Assembly: GCF_029906345.1 (NCBI RefSeq)
Contig: NZ_JARYGY010000003.1
Span: 310,001 to 374,000 of the forward strand
DNA from: Aquimarina mycalae
Lineage (GTDB): Bacteria; Bacteroidota; Bacteroidia; Flavobacteriales; Flavobacteriaceae
DNA length: 64,000 nt
Direction: 5' to 3'
Shown here: piece after piece, positions 1 through 8,124 of the stretch
Position numbering within the stretch: position 1 is the stretch's first letter
How the letters are laid out: each line of letters begins with the position of its first letter
Position numbers and translations under genes: made by a program
Notes under the pieces: generated by a model
The model's database searches: none
The model's input: only the letters and a program-made list of their open reading frames with translations
Told to the model about the DNA's origin: nothing

Positions 1-244
1 CTCGGCCATAATCTCTTACAATTACTTTATCACCTTGAATGGATATTTCAATAGTCTTACCAGCACCCATGACATATTCATCAATAGAATTGTCTAATAC
101 TTCTTTTAGTAAAATATAGATTCCATCATCTGCAGAAGATCCATCTCCGAGTTTACCAATATACATTCCAGGACGCATACGGATATGCTCTTTCCAATCG
201 AGGGATCGTATATTATCTTCGGTATATTTAGTTTCCTTACTCAT
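1..244 (-). CDS. parE: DNA topoisomerase IV subunit B, N-terminal part (cut by window edge)
   Basis: About 81 codons read on the minus strand from an ATG at 244; the rest lies to the left of the window. Visible motifs belong to the GHKL ATPase domain of type II topoisomerases: [11 protein letters not shown] near residues 23-33, then [10 protein letters not shown], which holds the Mg/ATP-binding Glu and Asn. The sequence [15 protein letters not shown] followed by a [10 protein letters not shown] insertion is the form I associate with Bacteroidetes ParE rather than GyrB. The enzyme decatenates chromosomes together with ParC. No Shine-Dalgarno is seen. GyrB is the alternative but fits less well. 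Confidence 0.85.
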   Translation of the reverse strand, partial: MSKETKYTEDNIRSLDWKEHIRMRPGMYIGKLGDGSSADDGIYILLKEVLDNSIDEYVMGAGKTIEISIQGDKVIVRDYGR

Positions 245-646
245 AAAATTTTGGGTAGAATGCTTGCTAATATAAGCTTTCACTTACAGAATTAAAATAG
301 TCATACTACAAAGTAATTAACAATTCTAAAAAGGTTTTTGTTGATTATTTGGCACACAGTAGATTGAAGAGTTATATGGTCTTCTTTTACCATCAAAATA
401 AGTTCTAAATACACTGTACTGATATATTACAGTTGTTTTTCTATATTGCCACAAGAGTATAAAATTATTGCTTTTGTATTGATTATATTTTTTTATTTAA
501 AATAGACGTTTTTATAGTTTTCAATACATAAACACAACATAATTAACTCAATACACGATTAAAAATTTTAAATATACAATCAATCAGTTTCGACAAAAAA
601 AGATATCTATAAAAGTCCTCTTATTTTACATTAAAATCTTCTCAAT
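245..646. other. Intergenic region between parE and a GNAT gene
   Basis: About 400 nt of very AT-rich sequence between divergently read genes. I find no ORF with coding character, no RNA gene and no hairpin followed by a T-run. It must carry the promoters of both flanking genes, but I see no exact TAnnTTTG box close to either start. Confidence 0.6.
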
Positions 647-1102
647 ATGAAATTTAGAAAAGCAACCAAAAAAGATCTCCCAACCATTATAGAAATGATT
701 GCTGATGATCCATTAGGAAAAACAAGAGAGCGCTTTCAAACACCATTACCAATGGAGTATTTAAAAGCTTTTAAACAAATAGATGCTGATCAAAATCAAG
801 AATTAATTGTATTAGAAAATGAAGACTCTGAAATTATAGGAACATTGCAATTAACCTTTATTCAATATTTAACGTATCGTGGAGGAATCAGAGCTCAAAT
901 TGAAGCGGTAAGAGTTAGAAAAGATCAAAGAGGGCTTGGAATTGGAAAAGCAATGTTTACATGGGCAATTGAGAGATCCAAAGAACGAAATGCACATTTA
1001 CTTCAGTTAACAACAGATAAAAAGAGGCCTAAAGCAATTAATTTTTATAAAGAATTAGGATTTATAGATTCTCATGAAGGAATGAAGATACATTTTAAAT
1101 AA
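647..1102 (+). CDS. GNAT family N-acetyltransferase
   Basis: A 151-residue protein with a complete GNAT fold signature. The acetyl-CoA pyrophosphate-binding motif A is at about residues 88-102 (VRVRKDQRGLGIGKAM, matching Q/R-x-x-G-x-G/A), followed by an ALIN/AINFYKELGF motif B near the C-terminus. The family transfers acetyl from acetyl-CoA to an amine; the substrate cannot be told from sequence. The length is normal for a single-domain GNAT. A second, unrelated GNAT gene starts 28 nt downstream on the same strand, so the two are probably co-transcribed. Confidence 0.85.
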   Translation: MKFRKATKKDLPTIIEMIADDPLGKTRERFQTPLPMEYLKAFKQIDADQNQELIVLENEDSEIIGTLQLTFIQYLTYRGGIRAQIEAVRVRKDQRGLGIGKAMFTWAIERSKERNAHLLQLTTDKKRPKAINFYKELGFIDSHEGMKIHFK

Positions 1103-1130
1103 AAATAATTTTATATTGGTAATTAAAACG

Positions 1131-1577
1131 ATGAAATATCAAATAGATAATATTAATAAAACAGAATACCCAGAAGTTGTAGATGTATGGGAATCTTCAG
1201 TTAGAGCCACTCATCACTTTCTAAAAGAAGAGGATATTGCGTATTTCAAGCCTTTAATTCTGAATACTTATCTAGATGCCGTAACATTAAGATGTATTAG
1301 AAATGAGCACAAAAAAATAATTGGTTTTATGGGAGTAGCAGATCAAAATTTAGAAATGTTATTCATTCTTCCCGAATATAGAGGAAATAGCATAGGCAAA
1401 ACATTAGTAGAACATGCTGTTCAGCAACTAGATATTATAAAAGTAGATGTAAATGAACAAAATGAGCAAGCAATTGGGTTTTATGAACATTATGGATTTG
1501 AAACAATTGGTCGTTCTGAACTAGATTCTTCTGGAAAACCTTATCCAATTTTACATATGAAACTAAACCACAAATAA
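1131..1577 (+). CDS. GNAT family N-acetyltransferase (YafP/PhnO-like)
   Basis: A 148-residue protein starting MKYQIDNINK. The reading frame stays open 15 nt further up to a TTG at 1116, but the ATG at 1131 is the natural start. Motif A is LFILPEYRGNSIGKTLV (residues about 81-97) and motif B ends in AIGFYEHYGFE. WESSVRATHHFLKEEDI near residues 20-36 is typical of small GNATs often labelled YafP or putative acetyltransferase. The substrate is unknown. It follows another GNAT gene with a 28-nt gap, likely one operon. Confidence 0.82.
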   Translation: MKYQIDNINKTEYPEVVDVWESSVRATHHFLKEEDIAYFKPLILNTYLDAVTLRCIRNEHKKIIGFMGVADQNLEMLFILPEYRGNSIGKTLVEHAVQQLDIIKVDVNEQNEQAIGFYEHYGFETIGRSELDSSGKPYPILHMKLNHK

Positions 1578-1679
1578 CGATTTATATGATGCTCACCTAA
1601 GCAACAAGCAAAAATCCATACATACAAACACATTGGATATCACAACAATTCAAAACACCTTTTCCAACATACCCAAATT

Positions 1680-2399
1680 ATGAACACAAAAATCGCCTAC
1701 ATTACCGATATTCATCTAGATGAACAATTTACTACTGATCAAGGAATAGATGCTCGCAAAAATTGGCAAACCATCTTAAAAGATATTACTGATAAAGAAA
1801 TTGATGAAATCATTTTTGGAGGAGATATAGGCAAAGAATCTGCAAACAAGTGGTTTTTTGAATCATTACGTGCATACAATATTGCTATTTCTTTAGGGAA
1901 TCATGATTCTTTTAATGAAGTTACACAACACTATGACAATCGTATTGATAAGACGCAAACCGAGTTATACTATACTCAGGAAAGAGGTTTTTACAAATTC
2001 ATATTCTTGGATTCGAGTACTGAGATGATAGGTCAAGAACAATTAAACTGGTTAAAAAATGAACTCTTAACCACAAAAAAGATTGTCATATTTATACATC
2101 ATCCAATATTAGCTATTAACGCAGCGGTAGATAAGAAATATGCACTAAAAAATCGTCTTAAAATAAAAGAAATATTATTCAACATTAAAAATGAGATTAC
2201 TATATTTTCTGGACATTACCATTTTAATGATAAAAGTATTGACAATAACATTACTCAATATGTCACTGCTGCAAGTTCTTATCAAGTGGAAAAACTACCG
2301 AATGAAATCAAGTTAAATAATGAAACTTTTGGGTATAGAATTATTGAGTTATCTAAAAATGAAATCACTACGAATTTAGTAAGTTTTTTAACGAACTAA
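1680..2399 (+). CDS. Calcineurin-like metallophosphoesterase
   Basis: 239 residues, with the ordered metal-ligand motifs of the metallophosphoesterase superfamily: DIHLD near the N-terminus (D-x-H), GGDIG, GNHD, HHP in the middle and GHYHFND towards the C-terminus. The spacing fits class III cyclic-nucleotide phosphodiesterase-like enzymes (CpdA/Icc), but the natural substrate could equally be another phosphodiester. There is no signal peptide, so it is cytoplasmic. It stands alone, about 100 nt after the GNAT pair and upstream of a divergent-looking regulatory region. Confidence 0.82.
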   Translation: MNTKIAYITDIHLDEQFTTDQGIDARKNWQTILKDITDKEIDEIIFGGDIGKESANKWFFESLRAYNIAISLGNHDSFNEVTQHYDNRIDKTQTELYYTQERGFYKFIFLDSSTEMIGQEQLNWLKNELLTTKKIVIFIHHPILAINAAVDKKYALKNRLKIKEILFNIKNEITIFSGHYHFNDKSIDNNITQYVTAASSYQVEKLPNEIKLNNETFGYRIIELSKNEITTNLVSFLTN

Positions 2400-2496
2400 C
2401 AAACACTTTACATCAACAAGAAACTATATCTAATAATCATACGAGCTACGCCCTAACCCAAGTATATTAATATTTAAAACTATTAAAAATATTTGC

Positions 2497-2538
2497 GTAA
2501 CCGAATGATTACATATGTATTTGTAACCAATCAGTTAC
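2497..2538. promoter_or_regulatory. Tandem operator sites upstream of the ArsR-type regulator
   Basis: Two 16-nt sites, GTAACCGAATGATTAC (2497-2512) and GTAACCAATCAGTTAC (2523-2538), are 26 nt apart centre to centre. The second has perfect 5-bp arms GTAAC/GTTAC; the first has GTAA/TTAC. The second ends only 7 nt before the ATG of the ArsR gene. Inference: these are autoregulatory operators of that ArsR/SdpR-like repressor. Confidence 0.6.
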
Positions 2539-2545
2539 ATTTATT

Positions 2546-2875
2546 ATGCGAAGAGATGTTTTTCAGGCCATTGCAGATCCCGTTAGAAGAGAGATTATTT
2601 CGCTTTTAGCAAAAGAAACCTTATCCATCAATTCTGTTGCAGATAAATTTGATGTAAGTCGTCCTGCAATATCAAAACATTTAAAAATACTGGAAGAATG
2701 TGGAATCATTGCTATTGAAAAACAAGGTAGAGAACGATTTTGCTTGATTCAACCTACAAACTTAATTCCAGCTTTCCTTTGGATTGAGCAGTACAAAAAC
2801 CTATGGGAAGACAAATTAGATTCTTTTGAAAATTACCTAATCAAATTACAATCAAAAAATAAAGAAAATGAGTAA
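2546..2875 (+). CDS. ArsR/SmtB-family winged-helix repressor (SdpR-like)
   Basis: 109 residues. The winged HTH begins at the N-terminus (FQAIADPVRREIISLLA) with the recognition helix in FDVSRPAISKHLKILEECG and a wing at IAIEKQGRERFC. No CxC or other metal-ligand cysteine motif is present, so this is the non-metal, SdpR-like branch that is often encoded next to an SRPBCC/AHSA1 protein. That is the case here: the next gene overlaps its 3' end by 8 nt. The tandem palindromic sites just upstream suggest autorepression. Confidence 0.88.
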   Translation: MRRDVFQAIADPVRREIISLLAKETLSINSVADKFDVSRPAISKHLKILEECGIIAIEKQGRERFCLIQPTNLIPAFLWIEQYKNLWEDKLDSFENYLIKLQSKNKENE

Positions 2876-3317
2876 CACAAACAATCGTACATTAACATTA
2901 AAAAGAACCTTTAACGCTCCTATTCAACTAGTCTGGGAAGCTTGGTCGCAGCCAGAACATATTGTCGAATGGTGGGGACCAAAAGGAATGGAAACTAAAA
3001 TAGTAACGCATGATTTTAGTATCGGTGGCTCCTGGAAATACGTTATGTTAATGCCAGATGGGAAAGAATTTATTGCTGATGGGATATATTCTGAAATTGT
3101 AGAGTTAAAAAAGATAATTTCCTCTGCTAATTTTAAACCTATGACAGAAGGTGTGGAAATACAAGCGTTATTTGAAGAAAACGGGAATCAAACTAATTTT
3201 ACATTTAATGTAGTTCATCCAACAGAAGCATATTGTAAACAACAAGAAAAAATGGGATTCATGAATGGTTGGGGATCAGTTTTTGATAGACTTAGTGATT
3301 TTGTAAGTAAACAGTAA
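2868..3317 (+). CDS. SRPBCC (AHSA1/CalC-like) domain protein
   Basis: 149 residues with AHSA1-family landmarks: RTFNAPIQLVWEAWSQPEHIVEWWGPKG at the N-terminus, then GGSWKYVMLMPDGKEF and MGFMNGWGSVFDRLSDFV at the C-terminus. These proteins form a helix-grip hydrophobic pocket and usually bind a small ligand; the ligand is unknown. The start overlaps the ArsR gene by 8 nt, indicating translational coupling. In such pairs the SRPBCC protein is thought to sense a ligand or modulate the repressor; that role is inferred here. Confidence 0.85.
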   Translation: MSNTNNRTLTLKRTFNAPIQLVWEAWSQPEHIVEWWGPKGMETKIVTHDFSIGGSWKYVMLMPDGKEFIADGIYSEIVELKKIISSANFKPMTEGVEIQALFEENGNQTNFTFNVVHPTEAYCKQQEKMGFMNGWGSVFDRLSDFVSKQ

Positions 3318-3459
3318 AGTAATTAAAGTAGTTACATACTAATAATAAAATCAAAACAAATATTCACAATTGTTTCTTTTTAAACATTCAAAAAATAATA
3401 CCTTTAACAAAAAACTGCTTGTTTAAATAAAACTTTCTCAATTAGGTATTATATAACGC

Positions 3460-5199
3460 ATGGAAAAAGAAAATTGTGATTACAAAGCACCTGTTAAAAA
3501 TCAAGATGCTCTAGGTACAAATAACGATTATGATACCATCATAATCGGATCTGGCGCAGGAGGTCTTTCTGCAGCAATATGTTTAGCGCGTGCTGGTCAA
3601 AAAGTATTGGTATTAGAACAACATGATGTTCCTGGAGGCTGGTGTCACAGTTTTTACTTGAATGGATATCGTTTTACTCCTGGTGTGCACTACATTGGCT
3701 TATTAAATAAAGGAGGATCAACAAGTACGCTTTATGAAGGCCTTGGGATAGCTAATGATATTAGTTTTTTTAGAATGAACCCCAAAGCTTATGAACATTG
3801 CTGGATTGGTGACAAGCGTATAGATATGCCTGCTGGATATGATAATATAAAAGAAGCTCTTTCTCGGCAATTTCCTGAAGAAACAAAAGGGATTGCCAAA
3901 TATCTAAAACTTGTTAGCGATGTAAGTTATGAGTTACAATTAATTCCTAAAGTGAAGGGATTCTGGGCACATATTACAATTCCATTTCGAACAAAAAACA
4001 TGGGTAAATACAGTGTCTTTAGTTTACGAAAAGTAATCTCTAAACATATAAAAAACCCGTTACTTAAAGCGGTACTCAATATACAGATTGGAGATCACGG
4101 ATTACCTCCTTCTAGAACAAGTTTTCCTCTACATGCTGCTGTTATGGGACATTATTCTAATGGTGGCTATTATCCAATTGGTGGCGGTGGTGCATTAGTA
4201 AAAGCAATGACCAATGCTTTAAAAAAACATCACGGTGAGATTAGAACTAGTCAGAAAGTAAAAAAAATTCTTCTAAAAGGTGATAAAAAAAAGAAAGCTA
4301 TAGGAGTACAACTCGAAAATGGAGAAAACATTTTTGCGAAACGTATTATTTCTAATGCAGATCCAAATAAAACTTTTATTGACTTAATAGGAAAGAATAA
4401 CATTAGTAATAAACTTAATAAGCGCCTTAGTAAAACTAAATATTCTTGTACTTCGTTAATGCTTTTCTTGACAGTAGACATGGATGTTCGCAAAGCTGGT
4501 TTAGATTCTGGAAACATCTGGATGATGGAACATGAAGATCTTGACGCTATATTCGAGAAAACTCAGAAAATAGATATTCTGGATGGCGACATTTTTCCTG
4601 GAATGTTTATTAGTTGCACAACATTAAAGGATCCTATAAGTTTTGATGGCAGATATCATACCATAGAAGCAATTACCTATATCAACCATGAATCTTTTAG
4701 TGCATTCAAAAATGAAGAAGATATTCGTTCTGAGGCTTACTTGACATTCAAAGAAAAGCTAACTGTAAAAATGATTAACACCCTAGAAAAAGCTATTCCA
4801 GGTGTTAGTGAAAAGATTGTTCAAAAAGAACTGGGTACACCAATAACTAATGAATATTATATAAATTCTACTAATGGTTGTGTATATGGAACAGAAAAAA
4901 GTTTCTGGCAAATCGGACCTTTTGCATATAAATCAAAAAGTGAAATAGAAAACCTTCATTTATGTGGAGCCAGTGTTTTATCACATGGAGTTGCTGGAGC
5001 AGGGTATTCTGGTGTGGAAACTGCAGCAAAAATTCTTAATTGTAGACAGGAAGACCTTATACAACCAGATGATTCTCAAAACATACGTATCTATGAAGCT
5101 GAAGACGATTCTGAATATCCAGAATGGATGCAAAAAAAGATTCAGGTAAAAAAGGATCGATTGGCTGCAGGAGTTGGAGGATTTCCAGAGGTTCAATAA
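3460..5199 (+). CDS. FAD-dependent CrtI/retinol-saturase-type oxidoreductase
   Basis: 579 residues. The N-terminal dinucleotide-binding motif IIIGSGAGGLSAAICLARAG (about residues 27-46) ends in the acidic residue of VLVLEQHDVPGGWC, and the C-terminal motif GVAGAGYSGVETA closes the FAD domain. PGVHYIGLL and GGGGALVKAMTNAL are typical of phytoene desaturase, carotenoid isomerase and retinol saturase relatives. The substrate is probably a polyunsaturated or isoprenoid lipid, but no carotenoid gene lies nearby, so this cannot be settled. It is a single gene closed by a strong terminator. Confidence 0.8.
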   Translation: MEKENCDYKAPVKNQDALGTNNDYDTIIIGSGAGGLSAAICLARAGQKVLVLEQHDVPGGWCHSFYLNGYRFTPGVHYIGLLNKGGSTSTLYEGLGIANDISFFRMNPKAYEHCWIGDKRIDMPAGYDNIKEALSRQFPEETKGIAKYLKLVSDVSYELQLIPKVKGFWAHITIPFRTKNMGKYSVFSLRKVISKHIKNPLLKAVLNIQIGDHGLPPSRTSFPLHAAVMGHYSNGGYYPIGGGGALVKAMTNALKKHHGEIRTSQKVKKILLKGDKKKKAIGVQLENGENIFAKRIISNADPNKTFIDLIGKNNISNKLNKRLSKTKYSCTSLMLFLTVDMDVRKAGLDSGNIWMMEHEDLDAIFEKTQKIDILDGDIFPGMFISCTTLKDPISFDGRYHTIEAITYINHESFSAFKNEEDIRSEAYLTFKEKLTVKMINTLEKAIPGVSEKIVQKELGTPITNEYYINSTNGCVYGTEKSFWQIGPFAYKSKSEIENLHLCGASVLSHGVAGAGYSGVETAAKILNCRQEDLIQPDDSQNIRIYEAEDDSEYPEWMQKKIQVKKDRLAAGVGGFPEVQ

Positions 5200-5214
5200 A
5201 AATAATACGATTAG

Positions 5215-5247
5215 AAAAAGGAGCATTAAAGTATATGCTCCTTTTTT
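5215..5247. terminator. Bidirectional intrinsic terminator
   Basis: Arms AAAAAGGAGCA and TGCTCCTTTTT with a 10-nt loop, A-run on the left and T-run on the right. It separates the convergent CrtI-like and M61 genes. Confidence 0.85.
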
Positions 5248-5261
5248 AATTTAAATACATA

Positions 5262-7139
5262 TTATCCTTTAAGCCAAGCTTTTCTAAGAGCAATTTGTTT
5301 TTCTGTTGGATTATCATTAGTACCCAAACTTTCTCCTTTTGTATAAGCTTTAGCTACTTTAGTTTTTATTACTACCTCTTCTCCCGCTCTGTTTAGCTTT
5401 AACACTAAATCATCACCTTCTTTCCACTGAAAAGTACCTTGTAACACTGAATTAGCATTTATTAATGTCAATTCGGTGCCATTAATTTCTTTTATAACAT
5501 CATTAGGTTGTACTCCGTTATCAGTCCAAAAACTATTTCCAGATACCAAATCATTAAAGAAAATACTTCCTTTTTCCTGATCTCCGTTAACAATAAGTGC
5601 TCCTCCATTTCTAACATAACTAGTTTCTATGTCTTTTATCCCAACAGAAAGCCCTACTTTTTCAAAAAACTCAATATAGTTGATTGGTGTATCCCCAATC
5701 ACGTGAGTCTTTAAAAATTCTCCAATAGATGGATATGTCATTGCAATTATTTCTTCTATAATCTTATCATCTTCAAAAGGTTTGTTTTTACCATATTTTA
5801 ACGACAATTCTTTCATAAGGGATAATATTCCACGAGTTCCATTACTTTCTTCTCTCATTAATATATCAATACACATCCCAATTAAAGCCCCTTTTTCGTA
5901 TACATTGTTATAATTTTTAGCATATGGTTCATTAAGAATATTCTCACTCATAACTGTAAAACTCATCGCATCATCAAATGTATTAGCTGATTGAATTTTA
6001 CTCATCATTTTAGTATAGAATTCATCTTCTGTTACCAAACCTTGATCTATTTGAAATACACTGGCAAAATATTCAGTTACACCTTCATACATCCATAAAT
6101 GTTTAGAAAAAGTTGGATTATTATAATCAAAATAATGTACATCTTCAGAATGCACACTTAGTGGTGTAACTATATGAAAAAACTCATGAGATACGACATC
6201 GATCATTGCTGAAGTCAATGCATCCTCAGGAATAGCTTCTGGCAATACTACTACGGTGGATGTATGATGTTCCAGAGCGCCAAAACCTGTAGGTGCCGTC
6301 TGTGATTGCGGTGCTAGATATAAATATATATCATATCTTGATGTACTATTGATATCACCTAAGTAAGCTTTCTGTGCCTTCATCATTTTAAAAACAGTTT
6401 CTTTTATACCTGCTGCTGTATATACCTTATTAGGTGAATACACGCTTAAAACGATTTTGATTCCACCAACTTCAAACTCCTCAATATCTAACTGACCGTA
6501 CATCATTGGATTATCAGTAATTTCGAAATACCTAGAAGCAAAATATTTATCCGTAACAATGGTACCATCTTCATTCTTTTCTGAACCAATATTCTCTAAT
6601 GCTGATGTTCTTTTCATTGCAGAAGGAGCCTTTACCTCCAACGCATATTGATTGTTTTTTAATACGTCAAAATAACCAATAAATCCATGAAGGTTTAGCA
6701 CAAAATTATCAGGTTCTATATTTGTTCCAGATGGCGAAAACGGAGTACCTTGTGTTGTGTTTTCGATATCAAAAGTATCGTTAACAAGGTATACAATCTT
6801 ATCTAATTGCTTGGCATTTGGGATTAACCAAGTATTTTGATCTAGTTTCTCTACAGTCAATTCAACACCCTTATAATCAAGAGCTCTAAAATTATCCACA
6901 AATTTACCAAAATCACTTACTGCATATGTTCCTTGTACAACTTTTGGAAGGTAATACTTAACTGTATCCTGAATAAATCGTCCTGGATTTATAACCACAG
7001 GGACTTTATCATCTGTAATCTGCGTTAAATCTACCTTAGTAGCAATTGGGGTTTTTGAGGCAATATCATTTGCTTTGTTTATAGTTCCACATCCAATCAG
7101 CAATAAACTAATGGACAATGTGATAATTACATTTTTCAT
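5262..7139 (-). CDS. M61 glycyl-aminopeptidase family lipoprotein with PDZ domain
   Basis: 625 residues. The N-terminus MKNVIITLSISLLLIGCG is a lipoprotein signal with the lipobox Cys at 17. The zinc site HEFFH is at residues 318-322 with a downstream Glu in EGVTEYFASVF, as in M61 peptidases. The N-terminal 290 residues match the beta-rich M61 N-domain, and a PDZ-like domain occupies roughly 515-605 (NDVIKEINGTEL). M61 enzymes cleave N-terminal Gly/Ala peptides; this one would act at the envelope. Its 3' end faces the CrtI-like gene across a terminator. Confidence 0.83.
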   Translation of the reverse strand: MKNVIITLSISLLLIGCGTINKANDIASKTPIATKVDLTQITDDKVPVVINPGRFIQDTVKYYLPKVVQGTYAVSDFGKFVDNFRALDYKGVELTVEKLDQNTWLIPNAKQLDKIVYLVNDTFDIENTTQGTPFSPSGTNIEPDNFVLNLHGFIGYFDVLKNNQYALEVKAPSAMKRTSALENIGSEKNEDGTIVTDKYFASRYFEITDNPMMYGQLDIEEFEVGGIKIVLSVYSPNKVYTAAGIKETVFKMMKAQKAYLGDINSTSRYDIYLYLAPQSQTAPTGFGALEHHTSTVVVLPEAIPEDALTSAMIDVVSHEFFHIVTPLSVHSEDVHYFDYNNPTFSKHLWMYEGVTEYFASVFQIDQGLVTEDEFYTKMMSKIQSANTFDDAMSFTVMSENILNEPYAKNYNNVYEKGALIGMCIDILMREESNGTRGILSLMKELSLKYGKNKPFEDDKIIEEIIAMTYPSIGEFLKTHVIGDTPINYIEFFEKVGLSVGIKDIETSYVRNGGALIVNGDQEKGSIFFNDLVSGNSFWTDNGVQPNDVIKEINGTELTLINANSVLQGTFQWKEGDDLVLKLNRAGEEVVIKTKVAKAYTKGESLGTNDNPTEKQIALRKAWLKG

Positions 7140-7230
7140 GTATATAAATATTTACTAAGCTAGACGCTAAAAGTTTATACGTGTTACAATTTTAATCCTC
7201 CAAAATATACAATTTGTATAGACTTTAACT

Positions 7231-7238
7231 TATTTTTG
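7231..7238 (+). promoter_or_regulatory. Candidate -7 promoter element
   Basis: TATTTTTG, an exact TAnnTTTG box, 27 nt before the TTG start of the hydrolase gene. A TTTG lies upstream but with only 14 nt spacing, so the -33 part is doubtful. Confidence 0.45.
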
Positions 7239-7264
7239 GTATTTATTTACTTACACTACCTCTT

Positions 7265-8029
7265 TTGGATATTACAATTAACACACATCGAATTCGACTT
7301 TCAACTTCCAAAAAATCATTAGATCCATTAAAAAAGACGATCATTTTCTTACACGATTCTTTGGGATGTATTGAGCTTTGGAGAGATTTTCCTGAGAAAA
7401 TAGGTGCAATTACCAACTGTAATGTTGTATCCTATGATCGATTAGGTTATGGAAAATCCGACAGTTTTTCTGAACTAAAAAGAGATCACGATTATTTAAA
7501 AAAAGAAGCAGATGTTTTGAGCACAATTATAGATCAACTAGGGCTTCAAAAAGTACTATTGTTTGGTCACAGCGATGGTGGTAGTATCGCATTATTGGCT
7601 GCATCATTGTATCCTGAAAAAATTACGGGAATCATTACTGAAGGCGCACACATTTTTGTAGAAAAAGAAACTCTACAGGGCATAAAAGATGCGCAAATAG
7701 CATATAACACTACGAACCTAAAACAAAAGCTATCTAAATACCACCATAAAAATACAGAAAATGTATTTCGAATGTGGGTAGAGACTTGGCTTTCTCCATC
7801 ATTTATTGATTGGAATATAGAAGATTATTTACCAAACATACAATGTCCTTCTCTTATTATTCACGGAGAAAATGATGAATATGGGACAATTAAACAGGTA
7901 GAGACGATTGTACAAAAGACTACTGGAAAATCCATACCACTTCTTATTCCTGATATTGGACATACACCCCACAAAGAAGCAGCAGATATTGTAATTGATA
8001 AAACTTTGGAATTTGTCCTAAATTTATGA
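7265..8029 (+). CDS. Alpha/beta hydrolase
   Basis: 254 residues from a TTG start; there is no in-frame ATG nearby and a -7 box sits 27 nt upstream. The fold signatures are complete: oxyanion loop FLHDSLG, nucleophile elbow FGHSDGG (Ser), acid in HGENDEYG and His in IGHTPH near the C-terminus. The sequence resembles small esterases and aromatic-ester hydrolases of the MhpC/HOD class. There is no signal peptide and the substrate is unknown. The S9 peptidase downstream has its own promoter. Confidence 0.82.
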   Translation: MDITINTHRIRLSTSKKSLDPLKKTIIFLHDSLGCIELWRDFPEKIGAITNCNVVSYDRLGYGKSDSFSELKRDHDYLKKEADVLSTIIDQLGLQKVLLFGHSDGGSIALLAASLYPEKITGIITEGAHIFVEKETLQGIKDAQIAYNTTNLKQKLSKYHHKNTENVFRMWVETWLSPSFIDWNIEDYLPNIQCPSLIIHGENDEYGTIKQVETIVQKTTGKSIPLLIPDIGHTPHKEAADIVIDKTLEFVLNL

Positions 8030-8090
8030 ATCTATGGTACTAATACTTCCCAAAAGTCTATAAAATCAAATGTTTGAAGAATTAAATCAA

Positions 8091-8098
8091 TATTTTTG
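8091..8098 (+). promoter_or_regulatory. Candidate -7 promoter element of the S9 peptidase
   Basis: TATTTTTG box 26 nt before the ATG at 8125. It places transcription start near 8105, past the TTG at 8101, so the ATG is the real start codon. Confidence 0.5.
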
Positions 8099-8124
8099 AA
8101 TTGTTATATAAAATTCAAAAAACT

